DNA of 43,309 bases from Bacteroidia bacterium (GCA_039924845.1 JBDTAC010000057.1:1-43309); one strand, 5' to 3'; counted from the first letter of the stretch, positions 25,324 through 33,911 are shown. Notes: a model not told the origin generated them from the letters alone. A program made the numbers and translations.

Positions 25324-25896
25324 ATGGTTTTCTGTGAAATGTATAAAATCGGTTTCAAAAAATATTTTTTCGCGCTCTGTATTTTAATCCTTCTTTTTTC
25401 TGCTTGCGAAAATAATATTGCTACGGTAAATATTATTACCTCTCAAATAAATTTACCTTTGCAAACAGGTAAAAACATCGAAATTTTATATACTGATTCT
25501 GCCAAATTAAAAGTCAAATTATTAAGTCCAGAAATGAATCGTTTTCAAGGAAAAAATCCATATACAGAATGCCCGAAAGGTGTGAAAGTAACGTTTTACA
25601 ATGACTCTGGAAAAGTCGCTTCTCAGCTTACCGCGAATTACGCTATTCGTTATGAAAATCTTGGTAAAATGGAAGCGAAAAACGATGTCGTTCTCATCAA
25701 TCAAAAAGGAGAAAAATTAAATACGGAACATTTGATTTGGGATCAACAAAAACAACTTATTTATACAAATGATTTTGTGAAAATTACTACTGCCAACGAA
25801 GTTATTTTTGGCGACGGACTCGAATCCAACCAAAATTTCTCGCAGTATAAAATAAAAAATATCAAAGGAACCATCAATTTAAACGACAATGAATAG
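25324..25896 (+). CDS. lptC: LPS export ABC transporter periplasmic protein LptC
   Basis: This 190-residue protein has an N-terminal membrane/lipoprotein signal ending in FSAC (Cys28), then the LptC/OstA-like beta-jellyroll: YTDSAKLKVKLLSPEM, GVKVTFYNDSGKVASQLTANYAIRYE and MEAKNDVVLINQKGEKLNTEHLIWDQ. LptC passes lipopolysaccharide from the LptBFG transporter to LptA. A second Met at residue 6 is an alternative start. It overlaps the next start by 8 nt (ATGAATAG). Confidence 0.88.
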   Translation: MVFCEMYKIGFKKYFFALCILILLFSACENNIATVNIITSQINLPLQTGKNIEILYTDSAKLKVKLLSPEMNRFQGKNPYTECPKGVKVTFYNDSGKVASQLTANYAIRYENLGKMEAKNDVVLINQKGEKLNTEHLIWDQQKQLIYTNDFVKITTANEVIFGDGLESNQNFSQYKIKNIKGTINLNDNE

Positions 25897-26107
25897 AGCA
25901 TTTCGATTAATGCAAGCGATGTGGCTGGGCGTTGCCATCATGGCATTCGGCTTTTTTGTTTACGCTGTTTGGACAAAAGATACGAGCGATGCAAAATTTC
26001 TTTTTGCGATTGTCATGATTTCCTGCTGCATGTTTTTCATGAAAAAATGGCAACGTAAAAAATTAGCAAGCCATATTTCTGAACACGATAAACCGAAAGA
26101 AAAATAA
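25889..26107 (+). CDS. Small two-TM membrane protein in the lptC unit
   Basis: This 72-residue protein has hydrophobic segments at about 9-27 and 36-52 and a basic, Lys-rich tail (KKWQRKKLA, KPKEK). It overlaps lptC by 8 nt and lies 3 nt before the next gene, so it is very probably translated. No family is named. It is known here only by position between lptC and the DUF21/CBS gene. Confidence 0.7.
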   Translation: MNRAFRLMQAMWLGVAIMAFGFFVYAVWTKDTSDAKFLFAIVMISCCMFFMKKWQRKKLASHISEHDKPKEK

Positions 26108-26110
26108 AAT

Positions 26111-27370
26111 TTGAACAGTCTAATTATCATTGGAGCTCTTATTGCATCTGCATTTTTCTCAGGAATGGAGATTGCATTTATCACTTCCAATAAATTTCGT
26201 ATCGAGTTGGATCGCAAGCGTGGAAGCCTTTCCGCAAATTTTTTTTCGTATTTTAATAAACATCCATCGCAATATATTGCCACGATGTTATTTGGGAATA
26301 GTGCGTCCTTAGTAATTTTTGCATTTTTTATGCAAAAAGCAAATGAGCCGATTATCCGTCAATACATCCATTCGAATATTGGTGTTTTTATGGTGCAAAT
26401 AATTTTTTCTACGTTGTTGATTTTAATTGCTGCGGAATATCTTCCAAAAAATATTTTTCGTGCCAATCCAAATCGTATTATAAAAATTTTTGCAGTTCCT
26501 GTCGGTATTGTTTATTTTGCTTTGTATCCCTTTGTTTACCTGATAACCAAGTTGTCGGAAAGTATTTTGAAAAATATTTTCCGAGTAGAATCTTCGTCTG
26601 AAAAAATAATTTTTGGACGCGTAGATTTAGATAATTTTTTGGAAGATATTACGGTAAGTAATGATGGAAAAGCGCCGATGGACAATGAACTTCAAATCGT
26701 GAAAAATGTGCTTGATTTATCCGAAGTAAAAGTGCGCGAATGTATGGTGCCGCGTACCGAAATGGTGGCGATTAGCGTGAATGAATCCATCGAAAAAATC
26801 AAAGAAAAATTTCTGCAAACGCGGCTTTCTAAAATATTAATTTTTGAAGGAAGTGTGGACAATATCATCGGATACGTGCATTCCTTCGAGCTTTTCCGGA
26901 ATCCAGAAAAAATTTCTTCCATTATATTGCCCGTTCCTATTTTTCCTGAATCGAAATCGGCGAGCGAAGCACTAACTATTTTTATTCAGCAACATAAAAG
27001 TATTGCCTTGGTTGTGGATGAATTTGGCGGAACTTCTGGAATTATTACGATGGAAGATGTGATGGAAGAAATTTTTGGAGAGATTGAAGACGAGCACGAC
27101 AAAGAAGATAAAGTCGAAAAAAAAATTTCCGAGAATGAATATTTATTTTCCGGACGGCATGAAATTGATTATCTCAATCAGAAATATAAATTGAATTTAC
27201 CTGTTGCGGAAGATTACGAAACCCTTGCGGGACTTATCATTCACTATTATGAAAGTATTCCGCGGATAAACGATGAGATTACGGCGAATGAATTTACGTT
27301 TAAAATAATTGCCGTTACCGATTCGCGAATTGACGTAGCGCGATTAAAAATCAATCCAAAAAAAGTATAA
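26111..27370 (+). CDS. DUF21/CBS/CorC-HlyC membrane protein (hemolysin family)
   Basis: This 419-residue protein has a TTG start 3 nt after the preceding stop. The DUF21 (CNNM) membrane domain spans about 1-150 (FFSGMEIAFITSNKFR). A CBS pair follows at about 195-320 (VRECMVPRTEMVAI; VVDEFGGTSGIITMEDVMEEIFGEIEDEHD), and a CorC/HlyC transporter-associated domain at about 335-415 (FSGRHEIDYLNQKY). Family members are linked to Mg2+ or other cation homeostasis. The 'hemolysin' label is historical. It ends at a bidirectional terminator. Confidence 0.9.
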   Translation: MNSLIIIGALIASAFFSGMEIAFITSNKFRIELDRKRGSLSANFFSYFNKHPSQYIATMLFGNSASLVIFAFFMQKANEPIIRQYIHSNIGVFMVQIIFSTLLILIAAEYLPKNIFRANPNRIIKIFAVPVGIVYFALYPFVYLITKLSESILKNIFRVESSSEKIIFGRVDLDNFLEDITVSNDGKAPMDNELQIVKNVLDLSEVKVRECMVPRTEMVAISVNESIEKIKEKFLQTRLSKILIFEGSVDNIIGYVHSFELFRNPEKISSIILPVPIFPESKSASEALTIFIQQHKSIALVVDEFGGTSGIITMEDVMEEIFGEIEDEHDKEDKVEKKISENEYLFSGRHEIDYLNQKYKLNLPVAEDYETLAGLIIHYYESIPRINDEITANEFTFKIIAVTDSRIDVARLKINPKKV

Positions 27371-27375
27371 AAAAA

Positions 27376-27406
27376 GGTCTTCGAAAAATTAATTTTTCGA
27401 AGACCT
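27376..27406. terminator. Bidirectional terminator between convergent genes
   Basis: AGGTCTTCGAAAAA and its complement surround a TTA core. The arms are perfect over 14 bp, with A and T tracts on either side. It separates the DUF21/CBS gene (+) from the TPR gene (-). Its inner part is the recurrent AT palindrome described in the findings. Confidence 0.85.
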
Positions 27407-27424
27407 AAAATCAGTATCAAAAAA

Positions 27425-29017
27425 TTATTTTTTTCGCTCTAAACTTTTGAAAAAAGCTTTTTGCTGAATATTAGTTGGATCTAAATCACGCACTTTCCCC
27501 CAATATACTTTAGCGTTTTCCGAATCTTTTGCGAGCGCATAATAATAACCTAAATAGCCGTAAGCTTCAATCAAACCGTTTTTATTTTTCAAAGAATCTG
27601 GTTCTGCTTTTAAAATATATTGTTCGTAAAATGGTTTCGCACGACCACCTTTCGAATCCGGATCTAACTGCGCATTGGCGCGTGCGCGCCACATATAAGC
27701 GGGTGGCCAATTTGGAATAACACGCGTAATTTGGGCAAATGCAGAATCACATTTTACATAATCTTTGTTTTGATAGCAAGCAATTCCGAGCGCATTGTAA
27801 TCGTTTGCATTGGCTTGTCCGAGGGAAATTTTTTTCTGATAAGCTTGTTCACATTCTGGATATTTTTTCTGACGGTAATAAATTTCACCCAATTGTCCGT
27901 ATAAATCACCTTGTGAGGAATCCAGCTTTAATGCTTGTTTTAACTGTAATACAGACAATGAATCTTGACCAGTTTGCGACAATAATTTTCCTTCGTAGGC
28001 ATAATCCGAAGAAATAATTTTGATGTCTGTATTTTTTGCTTTCGCGAAAAATTTATTCATGTTTTTCAAACCGTTTGCGTAATCCTTTGTTTCGTATTGC
28101 GAATATCCGATAAGGCGATACATGTAAACATTGGAAGTATCTTTTTGCAAAATTCCGTTAATTTCAGAAACAGTTTCCGGATATTTTTTACTGAGAAAAA
28201 GAAACGATGCGTAACGCTCTCTGGCGGATAAATCATTGTTGATGGCCAAGAATTTTTGATATTGTTGCAAGGCTTTATCAAACTGCCCGGATTGTGCTAA
28301 AAGTTCCGCTTTCTCGCGGTAAGCAGGCGCAAAAGAAGAATCAATGGCACTGGCTTGTTTAAAATAATCAAACGATAAATTATAATTTTGAGCACGTCCG
28401 TAAAGTTGCCCTAAACGTAAAATTCCTTGTACTGATTTTTTATCCAAACTGGTTGCTTTTTCATAATTTGTAACAGCGTTACTGCCATCTGCTTGCGCCA
28501 AATAAACATCTCCTGTAAGCAAATAAACATTCGGATCATATGGAGTAAGGGCTTGCGCTTGCGTGAGTAATTTCATCGCTTGTGGCAAATCTTTAGTGTC
28601 AGCATTGGTGTACGCTTCCGCGATTTTCATCAACACTACTGCATTTTTTGATTTACAAATAGTAAGCGCTTTATAAAAGTTGGCTTGTGCATCTTTTGCA
28701 TCGTTGGCGTACCATTGTATTTTTCCCAATCCCACGTAATTCAAAGGATTTTCCGGTACAAGATCCGCACCTTTTTGGTACATGATTCGAGCAGAATCCA
28801 AATTTTTATTTTGAAAATAATTTTCTCCAAAGTAAAAATAAAAATCTCCGTTTTTTGGATTTTGTTGCAACAATTGTCTGAAAGCAGCAGTGGCTTTATT
28901 AAATTGTTCATTTTCGGTAAGACGTATCGCATCGTTGAGCGTTTGCGAGAAGGAAAATAAAGTTGTTGCAAGTACAACAATTGCTGTTAATGTGATTTTT
29001 TGGGATGTCCTTTTCAT
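27425..29017 (-). CDS. TPR-repeat protein at the end of the TonB operon
   Basis: This 530-residue protein has a signal peptide (to about LFSFSQ, residue 25). About ten tetratricopeptide repeats cover nearly the whole length (for example ATAAFRQLLQQNPKNGDFYFYFGENYF and PLNYVGLGKIQWYANDAKDAQANFYKAL). TPR solenoids bind proteins, and here the location is periplasmic. It starts 4 bp after the PstS-like gene, which suggests translational coupling. In Bacteroidota such TPR proteins commonly travel with ExbBD-TonB loci. The exact partner is unknown. Confidence 0.85.
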   Translation of the reverse strand: MKRTSQKITLTAIVVLATTLFSFSQTLNDAIRLTENEQFNKATAAFRQLLQQNPKNGDFYFYFGENYFQNKNLDSARIMYQKGADLVPENPLNYVGLGKIQWYANDAKDAQANFYKALTICKSKNAVVLMKIAEAYTNADTKDLPQAMKLLTQAQALTPYDPNVYLLTGDVYLAQADGSNAVTNYEKATSLDKKSVQGILRLGQLYGRAQNYNLSFDYFKQASAIDSSFAPAYREKAELLAQSGQFDKALQQYQKFLAINNDLSARERYASFLFLSKKYPETVSEINGILQKDTSNVYMYRLIGYSQYETKDYANGLKNMNKFFAKAKNTDIKIISSDYAYEGKLLSQTGQDSLSVLQLKQALKLDSSQGDLYGQLGEIYYRQKKYPECEQAYQKKISLGQANANDYNALGIACYQNKDYVKCDSAFAQITRVIPNWPPAYMWRARANAQLDPDSKGGRAKPFYEQYILKAEPDSLKNKNGLIEAYGYLGYYYALAKDSENAKVYWGKVRDLDPTNIQQKAFFKSLERKK

Positions 29018-29021
29018 AAAA

Positions 29022-29960
29022 TTAATTGGTATTTATTTCAACTATTCGTGTGGGTGCAATGGCTGGCACAAGTCCAGATTTAAGAATGATGCGCTGCCCT
29101 TTTTCTCCGGCTACAAATGAGGCAAAACCTGTGCCAAGTCCCCAACGGGCTTCTCTGCTTATAATATAGACCTTACGACACAACGGATAAGTTCCTAATT
29201 TGATATATGCTTGATACGGTTGTTTGTAATCGTCTGGTTGCGGATTTTCTAAAGTAGAAAGGGCAACTATTTTTACATCTTTCCTAAAATTAATAGCATT
29301 ACTATCGTTTCCAGTAATCCAGTTTACGCCAATAATACCAATGCCTCCAGATGTTTTTTTTACGTAATCTATTACTTCCGGATTCGATTTTAGCGCGAAA
29401 CAATTTTTTGGGAATGCTTTGTTGTTGGCAATTTTTTCGTGGATATAACGTGCGTTTCCAGAATTGTCGTGATCAAACACAACGGTTATTTTTCCGTCAG
29501 ATTTTTTATTTAATTGTTGCCAGGTACTATCTGCTCCCGAAAATATTTTTTTCAATTCATTCACAGTCATCAAAGTATCCGGACTGTCATTATTGACGAT
29601 AATTGCCAAAGCGTCTTCTGCAATTTCAGTTGTTTTTGGGAACAAATGCAAATCGTCAAAATATTTTTTTTCGGCAGGCACTAATTCTCTGTTCATTACT
29701 ACTAAACGAGCGGAATCATTTATCAAATCTTTCACCACATTGCCTTCCGATTCATAATTTGCTTTTATTTTTGCGTATGGATACAAGGATTGAAAAACCT
29801 GAATTTCTCCATCCATAATATTTGAATAGGAATCGTCCACACTAATTGTAATGTGTCCCGAAGTTAGTGTATCCGTGGGACTATTCTTTTCATTACATCC
29901 CCATAAAAAAAGGAGGAAGAGGAAAAAACAATTCAAAAAAATAATTTTTCGAAGGGGCAT
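29022..29960 (-). CDS. PstS-like substrate-binding lipoprotein
   Basis: This 312-residue protein has a lipoprotein signal ending in WGC (Cys22) and a PstS-like periplasmic-binding fold. It shows GHITISVDDSYSNIMDGEIQVF, LINDSARLVVMNREL, FSGADSTWQQL, DHDNSGNARYIHEK and GGIGIIGVNWI. Phosphate-binding residues of PstS are only partly discernible. Being tied to the ExbBD-TonB genes and not to pstCAB, it may serve envelope sensing and not classical phosphate uptake. A TACATTTG sequence at 29965-29972 (minus strand) could add an internal promoter with almost no leader. Confidence 0.8.
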   Translation of the reverse strand: MPLRKIIFLNCFFLFLLFLWGCNEKNSPTDTLTSGHITISVDDSYSNIMDGEIQVFQSLYPYAKIKANYESEGNVVKDLINDSARLVVMNRELVPAEKKYFDDLHLFPKTTEIAEDALAIIVNNDSPDTLMTVNELKKIFSGADSTWQQLNKKSDGKITVVFDHDNSGNARYIHEKIANNKAFPKNCFALKSNPEVIDYVKKTSGGIGIIGVNWITGNDSNAINFRKDVKIVALSTLENPQPDDYKQPYQAYIKLGTYPLCRKVYIISREARWGLGTGFASFVAGEKGQRIILKSGLVPAIAPTRIVEINTN

Positions 29961-29984
29961 TTTGCAAATGTAAAAAAATAAGTT

Positions 29985-30215
29985 TTACTCTTCGTTTCCG
30001 TAATTGCGGTTATCGTAAAATTTTCTGTAAAGTCGGTATGCTTTAAAAATGGCGTAGGCAACAACAATTATCGAGAGCAAGTGAAGGTTGGCTCTCGAAA
30101 CCCAATAAAACAAATTGCTGTCGAAAATCAATAGTGAAGCAAAAGCAAAGTAAAATGCTATCATGAAAATGCCAAAAATGAATGGCGTTTTATCCAGCAA
30201 TTTCTGTCCGAACAC
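29985..30215 (-). CDS. Small two-TM protein next to tonB
   Basis: This 76-residue protein has two hydrophobic segments (about 10-31 and 43-60) and a charged tail (YRLYRKFYDNRNYGNEE). It starts 2 bp after the tonB stop, so it belongs to the operon. Short proteins of this kind between tonB and the PstS-like gene recur in Bacteroidota from memory. No function is known. Confidence 0.7.
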   Translation of the reverse strand: MFGQKLLDKTPFIFGIFMIAFYFAFASLLIFDSNLFYWVSRANLHLLSIIVVAYAIFKAYRLYRKFYDNRNYGNEE

Positions 30216-30217
30216 GT

Positions 30218-31045
30218 TTATCTTAAAATAAACTTAATTGGTAAACTGTATTGAACTGGAACTGTTCTTCCATCTTGTTTTCCTGGTGTCCAAGCGGGCA
30301 TTGCTTGTACTACACGCAATGCTTCTTTGTTACAACCAGGTCCGTTAGGAATTCCTCTGAGCACTTTTACATCTTGCACTCTTCCATCAGCACCAATCAC
30401 AAACGAAACATAAACAGTTCCTTGCACTCCTGCCTCCTTTTCCATTTGCGGATAATTGGTATTATTTTGCAAATATTGGAAAAGTTTGTCTTGTCCACCC
30501 GGGAAAACGGGCATTTGTTGCACAATGATAAACGGTTTTTGCACTGTTGGAGGAGCCACTCCAGCTCCAGTATTTATCGGAGCAAGCAAATTAGTGTCTT
30601 TCCCATCTTGAGTTTTATTACCAGCTTGCGTTACCTGCAATTGTTGTTGCGTAGGAGGAGGATCTATTACCTTATCATCCGGCTTTACAACAGGTGGCGT
30701 AAATTGTATCGTTTTCATCACCGGCGGTGGCGGTGGTGGTGGCGGTGGAATTGGCTTGTTAGGGTCTACTGGTGGCGGTGCTTGTAAAACTACACTTACT
30801 GTTACTGGTTTGTCATTTGTATTAAAATTCGCGCCTTCAATCAATCTAACAATCATAGGAATGCCTACCAATAAAACGATTGCGGCAATTGCAATCAATA
30901 AAGCCATCACTACCGTGCGACTGTATTCGCGTCTAATCACATACGCTCCGTATTCTTTGTTTCTCTTCTCAAAAACAATTTCGTTTCTGCCATCAGAAAG
31001 TACGTTGTTCCAATCGGAAATAAACAAGCCGTTTTTTTCCTCCAT
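30218..31045 (-). CDS. tonB: TonB-family energy transducer
   Basis: This 275-residue protein has a cytoplasmic N-terminus carrying the FEKRNKEYGAYVIRREYSR motif typical of Bacteroidota TonB. One transmembrane helix follows (about 46-66), then a proline-rich periplasmic spacer (about 88-108, including PPPPPPPPP). The C-terminal TonB domain (about 190-275) has YPQMEKEAGVQGTVYVSFVIG, CNKEALRVVQAMPAWTPGKQ and a final PIKFILR. It couples the ExbB/ExbD proton motor to outer-membrane receptors. It lies 2 bp after the second exbD gene. Confidence 0.93.
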   Translation of the reverse strand: MEEKNGLFISDWNNVLSDGRNEIVFEKRNKEYGAYVIRREYSRTVVMALLIAIAAIVLLVGIPMIVRLIEGANFNTNDKPVTVSVVLQAPPPVDPNKPIPPPPPPPPPVMKTIQFTPPVVKPDDKVIDPPPTQQQLQVTQAGNKTQDGKDTNLLAPINTGAGVAPPTVQKPFIIVQQMPVFPGGQDKLFQYLQNNTNYPQMEKEAGVQGTVYVSFVIGADGRVQDVKVLRGIPNGPGCNKEALRVVQAMPAWTPGKQDGRTVPVQYSLPIKFILR

Positions 31046-31047
31046 GA

Positions 31048-31671
31048 TTAGTTCTTTTTAAAAATTTTTACTTTATCTTTTTCTTGTGGAAAGAGACTCA
31101 CTAAAGCATATTTACCAACATTGCAAATACTCAATTCATCCAACATATCTACCACATTTCCGTATTTAGCAAGCGAATCCGGTTTTACCAACACAAACAA
31201 TGCATCTCTCGAACCTTGAGCTTTTGCTTTGTATTTTTCGAATTGAGCATCGCTGATTGTCTTATTATCGTGTTCTTTAGTGATAATGGAAATACTGTCT
31301 AACACAAATTTATTTTTCGCTAACAAAATTTTACGGATGCCATCTTTTGAATAATCGGTTAATTGTAGTTTAGTAGTGTCTTTAAATTCTCCTCCGTAAT
31401 AATAAATTTTGTTGTGATCACTTAATATTACTGTCAATGCCAAGGAATTCTTGATTTTCGTAGAATCGACATTTTTATCTTTTATAGGCATCGTCAGCTC
31501 CATCGTTTGTGGTTTACTGAACGTGGTAGTAAGCATAAAAAAGGTTAAAAGTAAAAACGCCAAATCCACCATAGGTGTCATGTCAATCTTCGTGGAAGAT
31601 TTTTTGGCGCGTTTTTTTTCGTGTTTCCCTTTTTTACCGCCACCGGAATCGCCTGTGTTTACTTCAGCCAT
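31048..31671 (-). CDS. exbD: ExbD/TolR biopolymer transporter, second copy
   Basis: This 207-residue protein has a basic N-terminus (KKGKHEKKRAKKSS) before the ExbD motif KIDMTPMVDLAFLLLTFFMLTTTF. That motif carries the membrane Asp (VDLAF) which relays protons. A periplasmic domain follows (about 60-207). It is longer than E. coli ExbD (141), as usual in this phylum. A paralogue lies directly upstream after 29 bp. The pair probably forms a mixed ExbD dimer within the ExbB pentamer, which is an inference from tandem conservation. Confidence 0.92.
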   Translation of the reverse strand: MAEVNTGDSGGGKKGKHEKKRAKKSSTKIDMTPMVDLAFLLLTFFMLTTTFSKPQTMELTMPIKDKNVDSTKIKNSLALTVILSDHNKIYYYGGEFKDTTKLQLTDYSKDGIRKILLAKNKFVLDSISIITKEHDNKTISDAQFEKYKAKAQGSRDALFVLVKPDSLAKYGNVVDMLDELSICNVGKYALVSLFPQEKDKVKIFKKN

Positions 31672-31700
31672 TTATGTATAATAACGTTGTATTAATTAAT

Positions 31701-32339
31701 TTATTGCTTTTTAAGATTGGTAACCAAATTAAATCGGTTTACTTTCTCATCTTGAAAAATATCGATTACTTTTTTCACAATTTTGTAATTGGCTTGCCCG
31801 TCGCCTTTAATAGCGAACCGTAAGTCTTTTACAGGTTTTCCTGCTTGTTTTTTCGCTTGATAATCATCTGCGGCGGCATAACGACCAAAATTAATCCAAT
31901 CGGCTAATTCGTTTTTCAACGAGTCGGTTGGAATTCCTTTGGTTTGACTGTTAAATGTTTTGCGTTTATCTTCCGATTCATCAATATAACCTTTCAACTG
32001 AGCAATGGGCATTCCAAAAGTGGTCATAACGGCAAACCGTTCAATTTCTGTGGGTGTAAATGAAACTTTATATTTATCACCCATTTTCTGCAATAAGTTT
32101 TTACGCACATCTTGTCCGTCGATATCATAAAAAACTCTTCCTGCACTGTCTACTGTAACAGTCATAATATTAGTAGGAAGTTTAGTTTCTGAAACGGAAG
32201 AAGGCATATCTACTACCACCGGCTCGTCCGGACGAAATTTAGTAGTAAGCATGAAGAAAGTTACCAGCAAGAACGCCAAATCCACCATAGGAGTCATATC
32301 TAGCGAAGGGCTTGACCTCGGTACTTTTATTTTAGGCAT
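31701..32339 (-). CDS. exbD: ExbD/TolR biopolymer transporter, first copy
   Basis: This 212-residue protein has the N-terminal motif SLDMTPMVDLAFLLVTFFMLTTKFRPDEP with the proton-relay Asp, then a periplasmic domain containing a long insert (about 60-160). It differs from the downstream paralogue in lacking the Lys-rich leader and in its C-terminal half (VKDLRFAIKGDGQANYKIVKKVIDIFQD). It lies 41 bp after exbB in the same direction. Confidence 0.92.
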   Translation of the reverse strand: MPKIKVPRSSPSLDMTPMVDLAFLLVTFFMLTTKFRPDEPVVVDMPSSVSETKLPTNIMTVTVDSAGRVFYDIDGQDVRKNLLQKMGDKYKVSFTPTEIERFAVMTTFGMPIAQLKGYIDESEDKRKTFNSQTKGIPTDSLKNELADWINFGRYAAADDYQAKKQAGKPVKDLRFAIKGDGQANYKIVKKVIDIFQDEKVNRFNLVTNLKKQ

Positions 32340-32380
32340 ATCCGAATAATTTATTTATGAATTTATGCGTACCGAAATTT

Positions 32381-33202
32381 TTATTTTGAACTTTGTTTGT
32401 GCATCGCTGAAAATGTTTGCACAATGCTAAATCCAGCTTCGTCAATACCATAAGTAAGTGCATCAATTTTAGTGGTGAAGTAATTGTACATCACAATCGC
32501 AATTGCCGAACCTGTAATACCTAAAGCTGTATTGATAAGCGCCTCAGAAATACCGCTTGCCAATGCAACTGCATCAGGAGCGCCTGCTTGTGCAAGTGCC
32601 GCAAACGCTTTAATCATCCCAATTACTGTACCAATCAAACCAACAAGTGTAGCGATGGAAGCACACGTAGAAATAATTACTAAATTTTTAGAAAGCATAG
32701 GTAATTCTAAAGAAGTAGCTTCTTCCAATTCTTTTTGGATAGCTGCTAATTTACCTTCTTTTTCCATGCCGTGTTCGTGTTCAACTTGTTTGTATTTATG
32801 TAAACCGGAACGGATAATGTTTGCTACAGAACCTTGTTGTACATCACATTCTGCAATAGCAGCATCAATGTCGCCAGCAGAAAGCAATTCTTTTACTTTT
32901 CTTACAAATGGCTCCAAACGGTTATTTCCTTTTGATTTGCCAATGGTAATGTAACGCTCAATCGAGAAAATGATAACTAATAAGTCAATCGTCATCAAAA
33001 CAGGAACGATAGGACCTCCGGAGTAAATAATTGCCAAATAATTACCGGGCAAGGGAGCATTGTTATGATCTCCTCCTTGAAAGTTGGAACCACTTCCCAA
33101 CACAAAATTGTAAATTAAAAGAGCAACCACAAACGTTATTGGAATAACAATGGTTACAAAAAGGGCGCTTCTGTTTCTGGCTGATGAATTGTCGTTACTC
33201 AT
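32381..33202 (-). CDS. exbB: ExbB/TolQ/MotA proton channel
   Basis: This 273-residue protein has three transmembrane helices (about 14-34, 58-78 and two later long hydrophobic stretches between 170 and 235 that form the channel core). It shows TCASIATLVGLIGTVIGMIKAF, the MotA/TolQ/ExbB signature. The later SGISEALINTALGITGSAIAIVMYNYF segment supplies the second core helix. It is the first gene of a seven-gene minus-strand operon (exbB, exbD, exbD, tonB, small TM protein, PstS-like, TPR). The promoter candidate lies at 33311-33339. Confidence 0.93.
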   Translation of the reverse strand: MSNDNSSARNRSALFVTIVIPITFVVALLIYNFVLGSGSNFQGGDHNNAPLPGNYLAIIYSGGPIVPVLMTIDLLVIIFSIERYITIGKSKGNNRLEPFVRKVKELLSAGDIDAAIAECDVQQGSVANIIRSGLHKYKQVEHEHGMEKEGKLAAIQKELEEATSLELPMLSKNLVIISTCASIATLVGLIGTVIGMIKAFAALAQAGAPDAVALASGISEALINTALGITGSAIAIVMYNYFTTKIDALTYGIDEAGFSIVQTFSAMHKQSSK

Positions 33203-33310
33203 ATTCTTTTAATGTTTAAAGTTAATTTTTTAATTGTGTTTTACGGTTGATAACTACTATTTACTCATTTTATTGTTTCCTGTCGAAAAGAAATTTTTCA
33301 AACAGGGCTT

Positions 33311-33339
33311 CAAACGTAGTAAAATAATTTTAATTCAAA
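33311..33339 (-). promoter_or_regulatory. Promoter of the exbB operon
   Basis: On the minus strand a TTTG element (33336-33339), 17 bp, then TACGTTTG (33311-33318), an exact -7 match. The leader would be about 100 nt. The -33 element lies inside one copy of the recurrent AT palindrome. Confidence 0.6.
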
Positions 33340-33372
33340 AAATTATTTTTTTGATAAGTTTTTTTAGGGATC

Positions 33373-33414
33373 AAAAAATGCACTCGAAAAAATAATTTTT
33401 CGAGTGCATTTTTT
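33373..33414. repeat. Perfect hairpin between divergent genes
   Basis: Two 19-nt perfect arms (…TGCACTCGAAAAA and its complement) surround ATAA, with flanking A and T tracts. It looks like a strong terminator on both strands. It lies between the divergent starts of exbB (-) and the gene at 33525 (+), where no transcript obviously ends. The 322-bp gap also holds promoter candidates on each side. Confidence 0.8.
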
Positions 33415-33467
33415 GCGCATTTCTTTCCTTTCGTGTTTTTGATTTAAAAAGAGCTCAACTATTCTTT

Positions 33468-33475
33468 TAATTTTG
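33468..33475 (+). promoter_or_regulatory. -7 element (TAATTTTG)
   Basis: Exact TAnnTTTG match, 49 bp before the ATG at 33525. A TTTG-like stretch lies about 26 bp upstream, somewhat too far. Confidence 0.45.
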
Positions 33476-33524
33476 CGCCCCAATAATTAAAATCGTGCTT
33501 TCGCGAAAATTAAAAATAATTAAA

Positions 33525-33911
33525 ATGAACACAAAATATGTAATGATTTCGAGTGTGTGTTTTATGGGGCTCCTTGGACTTGCAGCTTCGTTTTTTCCAA
33601 AAGAAATTTTAGAATCGGCGGGACAAACTCCAACCGAATTACTGACTCTATTATTACAAATTACAGGTGCCTTGTATCTCGGTTTTGCTTTAATAAATTG
33701 GATGGCAAAAAAAATATTAATCGGAGGTATTTATTCCAAACCACTTTGTATGGGAAATTTTTTACATTTTATGGTGGCAGCACTTGCGCTCGTAAAAGCA
33801 ACAATGGATAATCCCACTTCAAAATATATTTTAATCGCAACTGTTGCTTATTCCACTTTTGCTGTTTTATTCGGATTTATTTTATTTACAAATCCCAGAG
33901 AAGTGGCTTAA
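33525..33911 (+). CDS. Four-TM membrane protein of unknown function
   Basis: ATG 33525 is chosen over a GTG at 33495 because the extra ten residues are charged and the ATG is followed by a hydrophobic segment. The product has 128 residues with four membrane helices (about 5-24, 41-62, 76-95 and 103-121) and the loop FPKEILESAGQTPTELLT. It is not AtpI by sequence, though it sits where an atpI-like gene might be expected, 227 bp before atpB. No family recognised. Confidence 0.6.
   Translation: MNTKYVMISSVCFMGLLGLAASFFPKEILESAGQTPTELLTLLLQITGALYLGFALINWMAKKILIGGIYSKPLCMGNFLHFMVAALALVKATMDNPTSKYILIATVAYSTFAVLFGFILFTNPREVA

Noticed and set aside
29965-29972. Leaderless internal promoter before the PstS-like gene
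   Set aside because: TACATTTG is an exact match, but no upstream TTTG at the right spacing is seen and the gene sits in a tight operon; kept only as a remark in that gene's entry.
30251-30787. 178-residue + strand frame opposite tonB
   Set aside because: Low-complexity His/Trp/Arg-rich translation antisense to the TonB proline-rich region and C-terminal domain; no start context and no family.
33525-33911. AtpI (ATP synthase assembly protein) upstream of atpB
   Set aside because: The position fits, but the sequence lacks the AtpI/AtpZ pattern and has four membrane helices with an unrelated loop.
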